A DNA stretch of 64,000 nt from Oerskovia flava (GCF_026163685.1 NZ_JAOXSR010000011.1:121320-185319); one strand, 5' to 3'. Counted from the stretch's first letter, positions 29,475 to 38,777 are shown. Translations and numbers: made by a program. Notes: generated by a model not told the origin, from the sequence alone.

Positions 29475-30002
29475 ATGGCCCAGAGCACACCGCCCGACGT
29501 CGGTCACGTCTGCACCGCCGGCAGGACGTGCGCCGCCCGGTCGGGTCCGAGCCGGCGTGCCGTGCTGGCCGGCGGCGGGGCGGGCGCCGTGGTCTGGCTG
29601 CTCGCCGCGTGCGGGAGCGAGGGCTCCACGGACCAGCAGGAGCCGGCTCCCGGCGCGGACGGCACAACGGACGGGTCCGAGCCCACGGGCAGCGGCCTCG
29701 TGGACGCGGGGCAGACGCTCGCGGCGACGGCCGACGTCCCGGTCGGCGGTGCGCTCGCGGTCACGGTCGGTGGCGTCGAGCTGCTCGTCACGCAGCCCGT
29801 CGCGGACGAGTTCGCGGCGTTCAGCGCGATCTGCACGCACGAGGGGTGCAGCGTGGCGCCCGACGCCGACGACGGGCTGCGCTGCCCGTGCCACGCCTCG
29901 AGGTTCGACCTCGCGACGGGGGAGGTGCTGGGAGGACCCGCTCCCACCCCGCTGCCGCAGGTCGACGTCGTGGTCGAGGACGGGAACGTCGTCTCCGCCT
30001 GA
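29475..30002 (+). CDS. Tat-exported Rieske [2Fe-2S] lipoprotein
   Basis: The 175-residue protein has a twin-arginine signal (SRRAVLAGG, Arg27-Arg28) that ends in a lipobox LAAC with Cys46, so it would be folded in the cytoplasm, exported by Tat and lipid-anchored outside. A disordered linker (about 48-75) follows. The Rieske domain has both cluster motifs, CTHEGC (Cys120, His122) and CPCH (Cys137, His140), and the disulfide cysteines 125 and 139. GAAGGAG precedes the ATG. It is too short for a cytochrome bc1 subunit and is probably an electron carrier with an unidentified partner. An upstream GTG frame extension was rejected. Confidence 0.9.
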   Translation: MAQSTPPDVGHVCTAGRTCAARSGPSRRAVLAGGGAGAVVWLLAACGSEGSTDQQEPAPGADGTTDGSEPTGSGLVDAGQTLAATADVPVGGALAVTVGGVELLVTQPVADEFAAFSAICTHEGCSVAPDADDGLRCPCHASRFDLATGEVLGGPAPTPLPQVDVVVEDGNVVSA

Positions 30003-30077
30003 GACCGGCGCGCGACCGCCGACCGCCGGCGCGGCGACCGGCAGCCGGACGGCGCGGGACGCTGCTCGCAGAGTTCG

Positions 30078-30083
30078 TAGACT
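30078..30083 (+). promoter_or_regulatory. Candidate -10 element for a leaderless hisC operon transcript
   Basis: TAGACT ends 6 nt before the hisC GTG at 30090, exactly as at hisD and dnaE. It would drive hisC-hisB-hypothetical-hisH and probably priA-sseB. Confidence 0.6.
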
Positions 30084-30089
30084 GTCCGG

Positions 30090-31241
30090 GTGACCACTCC
30101 CATCGTGCGGCTACCGGTGCGCCCCGAGCACGCCGGCATCGAGCCCTACGGCGCACCGCAGCTCGACGTGCCCGTGCTGCTCAACGTCAACGAGAACCCC
30201 TATCCTCCCGGCGAGGACGTCGTCGCCACGATCGCCGCCGACGTCGCGAGCGCGGCACGGAGCCTCAACCGGTACCCGGACCGGGACTTCTCCGCGCTGC
30301 GCGCCGACCTGGTCGAGTACCTCGCGGGCGAGTCAGGGGTGCGGCTGTCGCCCGAGCGTCTGTGGGCCGCGAACGGCTCCAACGAGGTCATGCTGCAGAT
30401 CCTCCAGGCGTTCGGCGGACCGGGGCGCACGGCGCTGTCCTTCGCCCCCACCTACTCCATGTACCCCGAGTACGCGCGGGACACCTCCACGCGCTGGGTC
30501 GTGGGCCGGCGCGCCGAGGACTTCTCGCTCGACCTCGAGCACGTGCGGCGGACGATCGCCGCCGAGCGTCCCGCCGTCATCCTCCTCGCGAGCCCCAACA
30601 ATCCCACGGGCACGGCGCTGCCGACCGCGGTGGTCGAGGCCGTGTGCGAGGCCGCTCTCGAGGTGCACGCGGCGGGCACGGACGGCGCACCGGCGGTCGT
30701 CGTCGTCGACGAGGCGTACGGGGAGTTCCGGCGTGCGGGCACGCCCTCGGCGCTCGAGCTGCTCGACCGCTACCCCCACCTCGCGGTGAGCCGCACCATG
30801 TCGAAGGCGTTCGCGCTCGCCGGTGCCCGGGTCGGCTACCTCGCGGCGTCGGCCGAGCTCGTCGACGCGCTGCGCGTCGTGCGCCTGCCCTACCACCTGT
30901 CGGCGGTCACCCAGGCGGTCGCCCGGGCGGCGCTCGCGCACGCGCCCGCGCTGCTCGCGCAGGTCGAGGCGCTGCGCGTCGAGCGCGACGCGACGGTGGG
31001 GTGGCTGCGCTCGCAGCGCTCGGCCGCCGCGGGCGGCGCCGCCCTGCAGGTCGCGGACTCCGACGCGAACTTCGTGCTCTTCGGGTCGTTCGACGACCGG
31101 CACGCGGTCTGGCAGGGTCTGCTGGATCATGGTGTGCTCATCCGGGAGACTGGACCCGACGGCTGGCTGCGGGTGTCGATCGGCACCCCTGAGGAGATGA
31201 GGGCGTTCAAGGACGCCCTCGTGGAGGTGGCAGGACTGTGA
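30090..31241 (+). CDS. hisC: Histidinol-phosphate aminotransferase HisC
   Basis: This is a PLP-dependent class I/II aminotransferase converting imidazole acetol phosphate to histidinol phosphate with glutamate. The 383-residue protein shows [39 protein letters not shown] and the PLP lysine Lys239 in [17 protein letters not shown]. First gene of a tightly packed his operon; its stop overlaps the hisB GTG by 4 nt. Confidence 0.97.
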   Translation: MTTPIVRLPVRPEHAGIEPYGAPQLDVPVLLNVNENPYPPGEDVVATIAADVASAARSLNRYPDRDFSALRADLVEYLAGESGVRLSPERLWAANGSNEVMLQILQAFGGPGRTALSFAPTYSMYPEYARDTSTRWVVGRRAEDFSLDLEHVRRTIAAERPAVILLASPNNPTGTALPTAVVEAVCEAALEVHAAGTDGAPAVVVVDEAYGEFRRAGTPSALELLDRYPHLAVSRTMSKAFALAGARVGYLAASAELVDALRVVRLPYHLSAVTQAVARAALAHAPALLAQVEALRVERDATVGWLRSQRSAAAGGAALQVADSDANFVLFGSFDDRHAVWQGLLDHGVLIRETGPDGWLRVSIGTPEEMRAFKDALVEVAGL

Positions 31242-31837
31242 AGCGCACCGCGCGCATCGAGCGCGCGACGTCGGAGTCGAGCGTGCTCGTCGAGCTCGAC
31301 CTCGACGGGACCGGGAGGACGGACGTCTCGACGACCGTCCCGTTCTACGACCACATGCTCACCGCGCTCGGGAAGCACTCGCTCATCGACCTCACGGTCA
31401 AGGCGACCGGTGACACCCACATCGACGCGCACCACACGGTGGAGGACGTCGCGATCACGCTCGGCGAGGCGCTTCGGGTGGCGCTCGGCGACAAGACCGG
31501 GATCTCCCGGTTCGGCGACGCCCTCGTGCCGTTGGACGAGGCGCTCGCGCAGGCCGTCGTGGACGTGTCCGGCCGGCCCTACCTCGTCCACTCCGGCGAG
31601 CCGGAGGGGCAGGAGTACCACCTCATCGGCGGGCACTTCACGGGTTCCCTGACGCGCCACGTCCTGGAGTCGATCGCCCACCACGCGGCGATCTGCATCC
31701 ACGTGCGGGTGCTGTCGGGTCGCGACCCGCACCACATCGTCGAGGCGCAGTTCAAGGCGCTCGCCCGTGCGTTGCGTGCCGCCGTCGCGCCCGACGCCCG
31801 CGTCGAGGGCGTCCCGTCCACCAAGGGCGCGCTGTGA
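31238..31837 (+). CDS. hisB: Imidazoleglycerol-phosphate dehydratase HisB
   Basis: HisB dehydrates imidazole glycerol phosphate to imidazole acetol phosphate at a di-manganese site. The monofunctional 199-residue form has the two metal-binding motifs [11 protein letters not shown] and HHAAICIHV, and [14 protein letters not shown] near the N-terminus. The fused phosphatase domain of enterobacterial HisB is absent, as usual in actinobacteria. It overlaps both neighbours by 4 nt (GTGA). Confidence 0.98.
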   Translation: MKRTARIERATSESSVLVELDLDGTGRTDVSTTVPFYDHMLTALGKHSLIDLTVKATGDTHIDAHHTVEDVAITLGEALRVALGDKTGISRFGDALVPLDEALAQAVVDVSGRPYLVHSGEPEGQEYHLIGGHFTGSLTRHVLESIAHHAAICIHVRVLSGRDPHHIVEAQFKALARALRAAVAPDARVEGVPSTKGAL

Positions 31838-32361
31838 ACGGCCGGGACCCGGACAGGGACCAGCCGGACCTGGGCGACCTGGGCTTCGAGATCCCGGACG
31901 ACCTGTCGTCGCTGGACCCCGCCTCGACCGTGCCGGACCTCGCGGTCCTCATCACGCAGATCGCGGGCGCCGAGCCGCTCGCCGCAGCCTGCGCGCTCGC
32001 GCAGATCGACGCCGACGTCGTCGCCACCGACGTCGGTGCGCTCGCGGTGTGCCGAGACCTGTCCGACGGCGCCCCGCAGCGCGCGGCCGCCGCGATCTCC
32101 GGCCTCGTCAAGGGCGTGCCGCTGGTGCTCGTCGTGCGTCGGGCCGAGCAGCTCTCCGCGACGCGCTGGGAGAACGGGGCGCAGGCCGACGAGCTCGCCC
32201 CCGGCCTCGTGCTGGGCGGGGCGCCGGAGGTGCTCGAGGACCTGCTCACGGGTCAGACGTCGGTGGCGGACCTGACGGGTGTCGTGCCCAGCAAGGGGAT
32301 CAGCCGCCTCAAGGCCATGCGGCTGCTCACCGCCGCCGCCCGCAAGGCGCGCAAGCGGTGA
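31834..32361 (+). CDS. Conserved-position hypothetical protein inside the his operon
   Basis: This 175-residue protein matches no family I recognise. It has an acidic N-terminus ([20 protein letters not shown]), a mixed alpha/beta middle ([34 protein letters not shown]) and a basic C-terminal helix ending RKARKR. No signal peptide or membrane segment is visible. It is coupled by GTGA overlaps to hisB before it and hisH after it, so it is made together with histidine enzymes. It could be a regulatory or accessory protein of the pathway; that is inference from position only. Confidence 0.8.
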   Translation: MNGRDPDRDQPDLGDLGFEIPDDLSSLDPASTVPDLAVLITQIAGAEPLAAACALAQIDADVVATDVGALAVCRDLSDGAPQRAAAAISGLVKGVPLVLVVRRAEQLSATRWENGAQADELAPGLVLGGAPEVLEDLLTGQTSVADLTGVVPSKGISRLKAMRLLTAAARKARKR

Positions 32362-33014
32362 GCGCCGCCCAGGGCACCCCGTCCGTCGTCGTGCTCGACT
32401 ACGGGTTCGGCAACGTGCGCTCCGCCGTGCGTGCGCTCGAGCGGGTCGGGGCGAGCGTCGAGCTCACGGCGGACCGTTCCCGTGCGCAGGACGCCGACGG
32501 TCTCGTGGTGCCCGGCGTCGGCGCGTTCGCGGCCGTGATGCAGGGGCTGCGCGCGGTCCGGGGCCACGAGATCGTCGGGCGCCGGCTGGCCGGCGGACGC
32601 CCGGTCCTCGGGATCTGCGTCGGCATGCAGGTGATGTTCGAGGAAGGCGACGAGCACGGGACGCTGACGGAGGGCCTCGGTGAGTGGCCCGGCCTCGTGG
32701 ACCGGCTCGACGCCCCGATCGTCCCGCACATGGGCTGGGCCACGGTCGAGGCCCCGAGCGACAGCACGCTGTTCGCCGGGATCGCCGACGAGCGGTTCTA
32801 CTTCGTCCACTCCTACGCGGCACGCACCTTCACGCTCGGTGAGGACCTGCCCGCGGACTCCCCGATCCGACGTCCGCTGGTGACCTGGGCGGAGCACGGC
32901 GGGCGGTTCGTCGCCGCCGTGGAGAACGGCCCCCTGGTTGCGACCCAGTTCCACCCGGAGAAGTCCGGGGACGCGGGCGCGGCCCTCCTGGAGAACTGGA
33001 TCCGCTCGTTGTAG
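32358..33014 (+). CDS. hisH: Imidazole glycerol phosphate synthase, glutaminase subunit HisH
   Basis: HisH is a class I glutamine amidotransferase that supplies ammonia to HisF. The 218-residue protein has the nucleophile motif [14 protein letters not shown] and the catalytic His-Glu in [10 protein letters not shown], plus GVGAFAAVM for the oxyanion region. GTG 32358 overlaps the preceding gene by 4 nt. The partner hisF is not in this window; the next gene is priA. Confidence 0.97.
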   Translation: MSAAQGTPSVVVLDYGFGNVRSAVRALERVGASVELTADRSRAQDADGLVVPGVGAFAAVMQGLRAVRGHEIVGRRLAGGRPVLGICVGMQVMFEEGDEHGTLTEGLGEWPGLVDRLDAPIVPHMGWATVEAPSDSTLFAGIADERFYFVHSYAARTFTLGEDLPADSPIRRPLVTWAEHGGRFVAAVENGPLVATQFHPEKSGDAGAALLENWIRSL

Positions 33015-33099
33015 GACCCGCGCAGCACCCCGTACGCCGGCCGGCTCGTCCGGCCCCCACCTCTCGTCCCCACGCTGGACCCCTCGGAAGGACCACCTC

Positions 33100-33831
33100 A
33101 TGACCGATCGTCTCGTCCTGCTGCCCGCCGTCGACGTCGCGGACGGGCAGGCCGTGCGCCTCGTCCAGGGGGAGGCCGGGTCCGAGACCTCCTACGGCGA
33201 CCCGCTGTCCGCCGCGCTGGACTGGCAGGCCGGCGGCGCGGAGTGGATCCACCTCGTGGACCTCGACGCCGCGTTCGGCCGCGGGTCGAACGCCCAGCTG
33301 CTCGCCGACGTCGTCGCCCGCCTCGATGTGAAGGTCGAGCTCTCGGGCGGTATCCGCGACGACGCCTCGCTCGAGCGGGCGCTCGCGACCGGTGCGTCCC
33401 GGGTGAACCTCGGCACGGCCGCGCTCGAGAACCCCGAGTGGACGGCGAAGGTGATCGACTCGCACGGGGACGCGATCGCCGTCGGGCTGGACGTGCGCGG
33501 GACCACCCTGGCCGCTCGCGGCTGGACCCAGGAGGGCGGGGACCTGTGGGAGGTGCTCGAGCGCCTCGACGCCGCGGGCTGCGCGCGCTACGTCGTCACC
33601 GACGTCACCAAGGACGGCACGCTGCGCGGGCCCAACATCGAGCTGCTGCGCGACGTGTGCGCGCGTACGGACGCTCCCGTCGTCGCGTCGGGAGGCATCT
33701 CCAGCCTGGCCGACCTCGAGGCGCTGCGTGCGCTCGTCGCCGAGGGCGTCGAGGGCACGATCGTCGGCAAGGCGCTCTACGCGGGCGCCTTCACCCTGCC
33801 CCAGGCGCTCGACGTCGCAGGCCGGCCGTGA
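33100..33831 (+). CDS. priA: Phosphoribosyl isomerase A (HisA/TrpF bifunctional PriA type)
   Basis: This (beta-alpha)8 barrel isomerises ProFAR in histidine synthesis; in many actinobacteria the same enzyme also isomerises phosphoribosyl anthranilate for tryptophan. The 243-residue protein shows [21 protein letters not shown] with the first catalytic Asp, [16 protein letters not shown], and [14 protein letters not shown] with the second catalytic Asp and Thr. The dual function is inferred from phylogeny, not proven here. GGAAGGA precedes the ATG. The gap of 85 nt after hisH holds no ORF, and the stop overlaps sseB. Confidence 0.94.
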   Translation: MTDRLVLLPAVDVADGQAVRLVQGEAGSETSYGDPLSAALDWQAGGAEWIHLVDLDAAFGRGSNAQLLADVVARLDVKVELSGGIRDDASLERALATGASRVNLGTAALENPEWTAKVIDSHGDAIAVGLDVRGTTLAARGWTQEGGDLWEVLERLDAAGCARYVVTDVTKDGTLRGPNIELLRDVCARTDAPVVASGGISSLADLEALRALVAEGVEGTIVGKALYAGAFTLPQALDVAGRP

Positions 33832-34598
33832 GCGTCGGCGACGAGCCGCAGCAGGACCCCGGCACGGCGGCGTCCACGTCCGGCAAGGCCCTGCCGCCGT
33901 CGTCGGGCTTCTCGGGCGACGACGGGTCCGCCGACCCTGAGCTGGCGCGCCTGCTCGCGGAGCACGTCGCGACGGGCGCCGGCCTGGGTGCGGCCGTCGC
34001 GCGCCTCGCCGAGACGCGGGTCCTCGTCCCGATCCTGGCCGAGCTCGGTCGCTCGGAGACCGGCGCCCACGGGCACGAGGTCGACAAGGAGGCCTCGGCC
34101 GGGGTCGTCGCGATCGAGGCACCCGACGGCCGTCGCGCGCTGCCCGTGTTCACGAGCGTGCAGGCGATGGCCGCGTGGCGTGCCGATGCGCGCCCCGTGC
34201 CCGTGGACGCCCGCCGCGCGGCGCTGTCCGCGGTGAGCGAGGACTGGTCTCTGCTCGTCGTCGACCCGGCGGGCCCCGCGACGGCACTGGTCCCGCGTCC
34301 CGCCGTGTGGGCCCTCGCCCAGGGCAAGGACTGGCTCCCGGCCGTCCTCGGCGGCCAGGTGTCCGACGACGTGGCGCGTGCGGTCTCCGAGGCGGTCGCG
34401 GGTGTGCCGCACGTCGCGCAGGTGCACGCCGAGACCGGCCGCCGGGCGGAGGTCGCGGTGGTGCTGCGCATCGACTCCGGACTCGACCGCACGGGCCTGG
34501 ACGGCGTGCTCGCCCAGGTCAACGCCGCGCTCGCGGGCTCCGAGATCGTCTCCGAGCGGGTCGACTCGCTCGAGCTGCGGGTCGGCCGCGCCGACTGA
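33828..34598 (+). CDS. SseB family protein
   Basis: The 256-residue product has a disordered N-terminus (about 1-40), an SseB-type domain with [33 protein letters not shown] and [22 protein letters not shown], and a C-terminal alpha/beta region that resembles the second SseB domain. SseB-like proteins are widespread behind priA in actinobacteria, but their function is unknown. The GTG overlaps the priA TGA by 4 nt, so it belongs to the his operon. It is convergent with the protease gene 31 nt further. Confidence 0.85.
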   Translation: MSVGDEPQQDPGTAASTSGKALPPSSGFSGDDGSADPELARLLAEHVATGAGLGAAVARLAETRVLVPILAELGRSETGAHGHEVDKEASAGVVAIEAPDGRRALPVFTSVQAMAAWRADARPVPVDARRAALSAVSEDWSLLVVDPAGPATALVPRPAVWALAQGKDWLPAVLGGQVSDDVARAVSEAVAGVPHVAQVHAETGRRAEVAVVLRIDSGLDRTGLDGVLAQVNAALAGSEIVSERVDSLELRVGRAD

Positions 34599-34629
34599 CC
34601 GTCCGGGCCGACCGACCGTCCGGCGCGCG

Positions 34630-35370
34630 CTACGCGCAGGGCTCCGCGGGGGTGAAGGACCCCTCGTCGGCCAGCATCGACTGCACCGTGCTGACGGGCA
34701 CGAGCAGGCTCTTGTCCGTCGACGTCTTGGCGTACACCACGCCGATGACCTCACCGGCGTCGTTGAGCGCCGCCGAGCCGGAGCTGCCGGGCTCGACCTC
34801 CGCGTCGGTGATGAGCACCTCCCCGAGGTTCGCGTTGAGCGGGTCGGTCGTGGTGCCGATCACCTCGCCCTGCGTCACCGTCAGACGTCCACCCTCCGGA
34901 TACCCCACGACGGTCACCTGGTCCCCACGTTCCGGGTCCTGGGTCGCGAGGGTCGGGTAGGCGGGAAGCTCGTCGGTCGTGCGGACGATCGCGAGGTCGG
35001 CGAGGTCGGCCGTGCTCGCCGTCGCGGCCGGGATGTCACGCCCGTCGTACGTGAGCAGCTGCAGCGACTCCGAGGAGTCCACGACGTGCTTGTTGGTGAT
35101 GAGCGTCGTGGCGTCGATCGCGAAGCCCGAGCCCGTCGAGAGCCCTTCGCAGCCGATGTTGCGGATCCGCACGGCCATCCGGCTCACCGCGTCGAAGCCG
35201 TCGGGGGAGAGGATCTCCGACCCCTCGACCTCCTCGGGCGGCGGGAACGACGGGACGACCGTGTCGGGAAGCGGCTCGGGCAGGTCCGGCAGGACGCCGC
35301 ACCCGGCCGCGCCCACCGCCACGATCCCGACGAGGGCGGCGGCGACCCGTCGGCGCGGGCGAGCGCTCAC
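34630..35370 (-). CDS. Lipoprotein trypsin-like serine protease
   Basis: The 246-residue protein has a basic N-terminus, a hydrophobic segment and a lipobox-like GAAGC with Cys24, so it is probably a lipid-anchored extracytoplasmic protein. The chymotrypsin-fold catalytic triad is visible: His95 (ITNKHVVD), Asp125 (ADLAIV) and Ser197 (EPGSSGSA). There is no PDZ domain. GTG 35370 overlaps the stop of the upstream coiled-coil gene by 4 nt. It is the last gene of a three-gene minus-strand unit and may process envelope proteins. Confidence 0.87.
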   Translation of the reverse strand: MSARPRRRVAAALVGIVAVGAAGCGVLPDLPEPLPDTVVPSFPPPEEVEGSEILSPDGFDAVSRMAVRIRNIGCEGLSTGSGFAIDATTLITNKHVVDSSESLQLLTYDGRDIPAATASTADLADLAIVRTTDELPAYPTLATQDPERGDQVTVVGYPEGGRLTVTQGEVIGTTTDPLNANLGEVLITDAEVEPGSSGSAALNDAGEVIGVVYAKTSTDKSLLVPVSTVQSMLADEGSFTPAEPCA

Positions 35371-36104
35371 TGGTCGAGCTCTTCCTGCAGCTGGGAGTTC
35401 GCGTCCTCCGCGGCGGTGCACAGGTCGTCGACCTGGTCCGCGAAGCGCTCGATGTCGTCCGGGTCGTACGCCTCGCGGTTGTTGAGGTACCCGATGAGCT
35501 CCGACTGCGCGGACGTGCACTGGTTGAGCGCGGCCGCCACCCGGCCGGCCGCGTCCGAGACGCGCGCCTGGTAGTCGAGGTACTGCTGCGACGCGACGTT
35601 CTCGTCGCCGAGCTGGGCCTTCTCGTTCGCGAGGTCGGAGATCCGGTCCTGCGCGGTGGAGAGCTGTCCGCGCGCGGACTCGAGCTCGGCGTTCACCCCG
35701 TCCAGGTCGGCCTGCAGGCGCGCGACGTCCTCACCGAGAGCACGGGACTGGGCCTCCCAGTCGGCACTGGACTCCTGCCACCGGGTCGTCGTCACGTACA
35801 GGTAGGCGCCGACGCCCGACGCGGCCAGGAGCGCGAGCACCAGGAGCACGATCGCCACGGCCGCGCCCCGCCGCCGCCGCGCAGGAGGCGCGGGGGGCGG
35901 CGGGGCCGGCGCCGGCTGACCGCCGGTGGCGGGGGCGAAGCTCGGCGCGGGCGTCCCGCCGGCGTACGCGCCGTGCGGGTGGCCGCCGGGCGTCGGACCC
36001 GGGCCGGGTGGCCAGCCCTGGGACGACGGTCGGTACGGCGGCTCGGACGGTGGCTGGGACGGCGGTCGGTGGGACGGCGGTGGCGGGCCGGGCGGGGTGG
36101 TCAA
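35367..36104 (-). CDS. Membrane-anchored coiled-coil protein with Pro-rich N-terminus
   Basis: No named family is recognised. The 245 residues comprise a Pro/Gly/Ser-rich cytoplasmic region (1-75), a basic ARRRRG stop, one transmembrane helix (about 80-104) and an external coiled coil (about 112-172) rich in Glu, Asp, Leu and Gln. A C-terminal part with two cysteines (Cys196 and Cys229, possibly a disulfide) follows. The start is TTG 36104, chosen because it overlaps the DUF1844-like gene stop by 4 nt (TTGA); no ATG or GTG fits better. It may be a structural or signalling partner of the protease with which it overlaps. Confidence 0.75.
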   Translation of the reverse strand: MTTPPGPPPPSHRPPSQPPSEPPYRPSSQGWPPGPGPTPGGHPHGAYAGGTPAPSFAPATGGQPAPAPPPPAPPARRRRGAAVAIVLLVLALLAASGVGAYLYVTTTRWQESSADWEAQSRALGEDVARLQADLDGVNAELESARGQLSTAQDRISDLANEKAQLGDENVASQQYLDYQARVSDAAGRVAAALNQCTSAQSELIGYLNNREAYDPDDIERFADQVDDLCTAAEDANSQLQEELDQ

Positions 36105-36481
36105 CTCACCGCTCCGGTGAACTTCTCGCCGGGGCCGTCGCCCGGGGCGTCGGGGATGACCGAGGCCTCTCGGAAGGCGAGCTGGAGGGAGCGCAACCCG
36201 TCCCGCAGCGACCGGGCGTGCTGGTTGCCGATGTCCGGTGCGCTCGCGGTCACCAGCGCGGCCAGGGCGGTGATGAGCTTGCGCGCCTCGTCGAGGTCGA
36301 GGTGGCCCTGCTCGGCGGCGTCCTCCGCGAGCCCGCACTTCACGGCGGCCGCACTCATGAGGTGCACCGCGGCGGAGGTGATGACCTCCACGGCCGCGAC
36401 GTCGGCGATGTCCCGCACCGCGTCGGAGGAAGCGTGCGGTGCCGGGGACTCGGGTGCCGTGCCGGCGTTCTCGGTAGTCAT
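36101..36481 (-). CDS. DUF1844-like protein
   Basis: This small acidic protein has 126 residues. The core DVAAVEVITSAAVHLMSAAAVKCGLAE followed by LDLDEARKLITALAALV matches the DUF1844 pattern found near infC in many actinobacteria. Function unknown; no signal peptide. ATG 36481 is preceded by GGAAGGA, which decides it over an upstream in-frame start. It heads a minus-strand unit with the coiled-coil and protease genes, coupled by 4-nt overlaps. Two strong hairpins separate it from katA. Confidence 0.8.
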   Translation of the reverse strand: MTTENAGTAPESPAPHASSDAVRDIADVAAVEVITSAAVHLMSAAAVKCGLAEDAAEQGHLDLDEARKLITALAALVTASAPDIGNQHARSLRDGLRSLQLAFREASVIPDAPGDGPGEKFTGAVS

Positions 36482-36534
36482 GGGTCCATCCTTCCAGAGC
36501 GTGGCGCCGGGGTGCGCCCCGCCCGGACGCACGC

Positions 36535-36567
36535 CTGGCCGGACCCGCGGGGTGCAGGTCCGGCCAG
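36535..36567 (-). terminator. Hairpin, second of two behind katA
   Basis: CTGGCCGGAC (36535-36544) and GTCCGGCCAG (36558-36567) form a perfect 10-bp stem with a 13-nt loop. It lies between katA and the DUF1844-like gene on the minus strand. Confidence 0.6.
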
Positions 36568-36583
36568 GGGTACGGAGCGACGA

Positions 36584-36606
36584 GGGGGCGCGTCGGGCGC
36601 GCCCCC
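36584..36606 (-). terminator. Hairpin, first of two behind katA
   Basis: GGGGGCGCG (36584-36592) and CGCGCCCCC (36598-36606) form a perfect 9-bp GC stem with a 5-nt loop. It starts 6 nt after the katA stop codon. Together with the second hairpin it should insulate the downstream unit. Confidence 0.65.
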
Positions 36607-36612
36607 GAGGAG

Positions 36613-38124
36613 CTAGACCGAGACCGGCTCCGAGGCGGTCCCGGGCTCACCGGTCTCCAGCGGAGCGTCGCCGGCGAGGTTCGCCCGCAGCGCGGCACCG
36701 AGGTCGGCGTCGACGTTCGTCCAGTAGCCGATCGCGCGCTCACGGATCTCGTCGCTCGTCACGCCACCGACGTGCCCGGTGATCGTCTCGAGGAAGCGCG
36801 CACGGGCCGCGTCGTCGAAGACCTCGCGGTACAGCGTGCCGGCCTGCCCGAAGTCGTCGTCCTCGGGGTGCAGCGTCGCGGCGGAGCGGGTGAGCTCGCC
36901 GTCGGCCTCCCACCCGGTGGACTCCGCCGCACGCGCGGGGTCGGCGTGCGCGCCACCGACCGAGTTCGGGGCGTACACGGGGGTCGTGGCCGAGGAGAAG
37001 GAGTAGCGCATGGCGCCGTCCTTCGCGTAGGAGTGGCCGTGGGGGTCCGCGTGCTTCGGGGCGTTGACGGGCAGCTCGGCGTGGTTCGTGCCCACGCGGT
37101 ACCGGTGCGCGTCGGCGTAGGAGAAGATGCGCGCGAGCAGCATCTTGTCAGGGCTGGCCGCGATGCCGGGCACGAAGTTGCTCGGCGCGAACGTCGCCTG
37201 CTCGATCTCGGCGAAGTAGTTCTCCGGGTTGCGGTTGAGCTCCATGACGCCGACCTCGATGAGGGGGTAGTCGCCGTGCGGCCACACCTTGGTGAGGTCG
37301 AAGGGGTTGAACCGGTAGGTCTTCGCGTCCTCGTACGGCATGACCTGGACCGAGACCGTCCAGCGGGGGAACTCGCCGGCCTCGATGTGCTCGTACAGGT
37401 CGCGGATGTGGTGGTCGGCGTCCGACCCCGCGAGCTGGGCGGCCTCGTCGCCCGTGAGGTTCTTGATGCCCTGCTGGGTCGTGAAGTGGTACTTGACCCA
37501 GAAGCGCTCGCCCGCGGCGTTGATCCACTGGTACGTGTGCGAGCCGAACCCGTCCATGTGGCGCCACGAGGTCGGCAGGCCACGGTCGCCCATGAGCCAC
37601 GTCACCTGGTGCGCGGACTCCGGCGAGAGCGACCAGAAGTCCCACTGCATGTCGTTGTCGCGCAGGTTCGAGCCGGGCAGGCGCTTCTGCGAGCGGATGA
37701 AGTCGGGGAACTTGATGCCGTCGCGCAGGAAGAACACGGGCGTGTTGTTGCCGACGAGGTCGTAGTTGCCCTCGGACGTGTAGAACTTCAGCGCGAACCC
37801 GCGCGGGTCGCGCCAGGTGTCGGGGGAGCCGTGCTCACCGGCGACCGAGGAGAAGCGGGCAAGCATCTCGGTCTCGGCACCGGGCTGGAACAGCGCTGCG
37901 CGGGTGTACCGGCTGACGTCGCCGGTCACGCGCAAGGTCCCGAACGCACCGCCGCCCTTGGCATGCACGACACGCTCCGGGACCCGCTCGCGGTTGAACT
38001 GTGCGAGCTTCTCGACCAGGTAGTGGTCGTGCAGCACGATGGGGCCGTCGGGGCCGACGGACTGCGAGTGCGCGTCGGACGCGACGGGGGCGCCGGCGTT
38101 GTTCGTGGTGAACGGTGTCGTCAT
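36613..38124 (-). CDS. katA: Heme catalase KatA
   Basis: This is a monofunctional small-subunit catalase (503 residues) breaking down hydrogen peroxide. It shows the distal histidine in [13 protein letters not shown] (His54), the [17 protein letters not shown] segment, and the heme-ligand tyrosine region [17 protein letters not shown] 38124 follows GAAGGAGT on its strand. The open frame continues upstream through the fur-type gene and was not used. It lies 107 nt downstream of a peroxide-type Fur-family gene on the same strand, the usual pairing for redox control of catalase. Confidence 0.97.
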   Translation of the reverse strand: MTTPFTTNNAGAPVASDAHSQSVGPDGPIVLHDHYLVEKLAQFNRERVPERVVHAKGGGAFGTLRVTGDVSRYTRAALFQPGAETEMLARFSSVAGEHGSPDTWRDPRGFALKFYTSEGNYDLVGNNTPVFFLRDGIKFPDFIRSQKRLPGSNLRDNDMQWDFWSLSPESAHQVTWLMGDRGLPTSWRHMDGFGSHTYQWINAAGERFWVKYHFTTQQGIKNLTGDEAAQLAGSDADHHIRDLYEHIEAGEFPRWTVSVQVMPYEDAKTYRFNPFDLTKVWPHGDYPLIEVGVMELNRNPENYFAEIEQATFAPSNFVPGIAASPDKMLLARIFSYADAHRYRVGTNHAELPVNAPKHADPHGHSYAKDGAMRYSFSSATTPVYAPNSVGGAHADPARAAESTGWEADGELTRSAATLHPEDDDFGQAGTLYREVFDDAARARFLETITGHVGGVTSDEIRERAIGYWTNVDADLGAALRANLAGDAPLETGEPGTASEPVSV

Positions 38125-38231
38125 GGTGTGACTCCTTCGATCGTTCTTCGGGGCATGTGGGGGGAACGTGATGAATCGGGCGGTGGTGCGACGGAGCGGG
38201 GCGCGCAGGGGCGTGTCGCGTACCGGGGGTG

Positions 38232-38678
38232 TCAGGTGGTGCAGGCGGGGCACAGGCCCCAGAAGGTGACTTCGGCGGTGTCGATCGCGAACCCGTTGCT
38301 CGAGCTCGGGGCCAGGCAGGGGGTGTGCCCGACCGCGCAGTCCACGTCGGCGACGGCGCCGCAGGCGCGGCACACGACGTGGTGGTGGTTGTCGTCCAGA
38401 CGCCGCTCGTACCGGGCAGGGTGGCCGGCCGGCTCGATCCGGCGGAGGAGCCCCTTGTCCGTGAGAGCCTTGAGGACGTCGTAGACGGCCTGGACCGAGA
38501 CCGAGCCGAGGGCGGACCGGACCGTCTGCAGCACGGTGTCGGCGTCCGCGTGCTGATGATGCGTCACGGCGTCGAGCACCGCGAGCCGGGCGGCCGTGAC
38601 CCGCAGGCCGTGGGTACGCAGCTCGCTCGCGTGCTGCGAAGCCGTCGCCGGGGGCTCGGTCACCTGTTCCGTGGTCAC
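38232..38678 (-). CDS. Fur-family peroxide-responsive regulator (CatR/FurA type)
   Basis: The 148-residue protein has the winged-helix DNA-binding domain (about 15-85, [15 protein letters not shown] and [12 protein letters not shown]) and the dimerisation domain with the metal site [11 protein letters not shown]. Two CxxC zinc pairs are present: Cys103/106 and Cys143/146. Adjacent katA points to a CatR/FurA/PerR-like peroxide sensor rather than an iron regulator. The start GTG 38678 lies 6 nt after TAGGGT. A perfect TGGAA-N3-TTCCA inverted repeat just upstream is a candidate auto-operator. Confidence 0.92.
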   Translation of the reverse strand: MTTEQVTEPPATASQHASELRTHGLRVTAARLAVLDAVTHHQHADADTVLQTVRSALGSVSVQAVYDVLKALTDKGLLRRIEPAGHPARYERRLDDNHHHVVCRACGAVADVDCAVGHTPCLAPSSSNGFAIDTAEVTFWGLCPACTT

Positions 38679-38684
38679 ATCGAA

Positions 38685-38690
38685 ACCCTA
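38685..38690 (-). promoter_or_regulatory. Candidate -10 element for a leaderless fur-type transcript
   Basis: TAGGGT on the minus strand ends 6 nt before the GTG at 38678. TTGGAA on the same strand (38715-38710), 19 nt further up, could be the -35. Confidence 0.55.
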
Positions 38691-38701
38691 GCCCACTTCT
38701 C

Positions 38702-38714
38702 TGGAACAATTCCA
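38702..38714. promoter_or_regulatory. Inverted repeat, candidate Fur/CatR box
   Basis: TGGAA-CAA-TTCCA is a perfect palindrome with a 3-nt centre. It covers the -35 region of the fur-type promoter, a position suited to autorepression. It also lies 57 nt before the -10 of the divergent infC promoter. Confidence 0.5.
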
Positions 38715-38738
38715 ATGAACGAGACGGTCTACTTTGCG

Positions 38739-38759
38739 GTGCAGGGTGCAGGGTGCAGG
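38739..38759 (+). repeat. Three tandem copies of GTGCAGG
   Basis: Perfect heptamer copies lie at 38739-38745, 38746-38752 and 38753-38759, ending 12 nt before the infC -10 element and so covering the -35 position. Copy number change here would alter promoter spacing or content. Confidence 0.85.
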
Positions 38760-38771
38760 CAGGTGTCGTGC

Positions 38772-38777
38772 TAGTCT
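38772..38777 (+). promoter_or_regulatory. Candidate -10 element of the infC operon
   Basis: TAGTCT fits TANNNT and would start transcription near 38784, giving a structured leader of about 280 nt. The -35 position falls in the GTGCAGG repeats and shows no consensus. A second -10-like TACTTT lies at 38730-38735. Confidence 0.5.

Noticed and set aside
26343..29894. RecQ-like frame extended upstream to 1183 codons
   Set aside because: The extension crosses the membrane protein and Rieske genes in antisense or another frame and has no protein-like features; GTG 28823 has a -10 at the right spacing.
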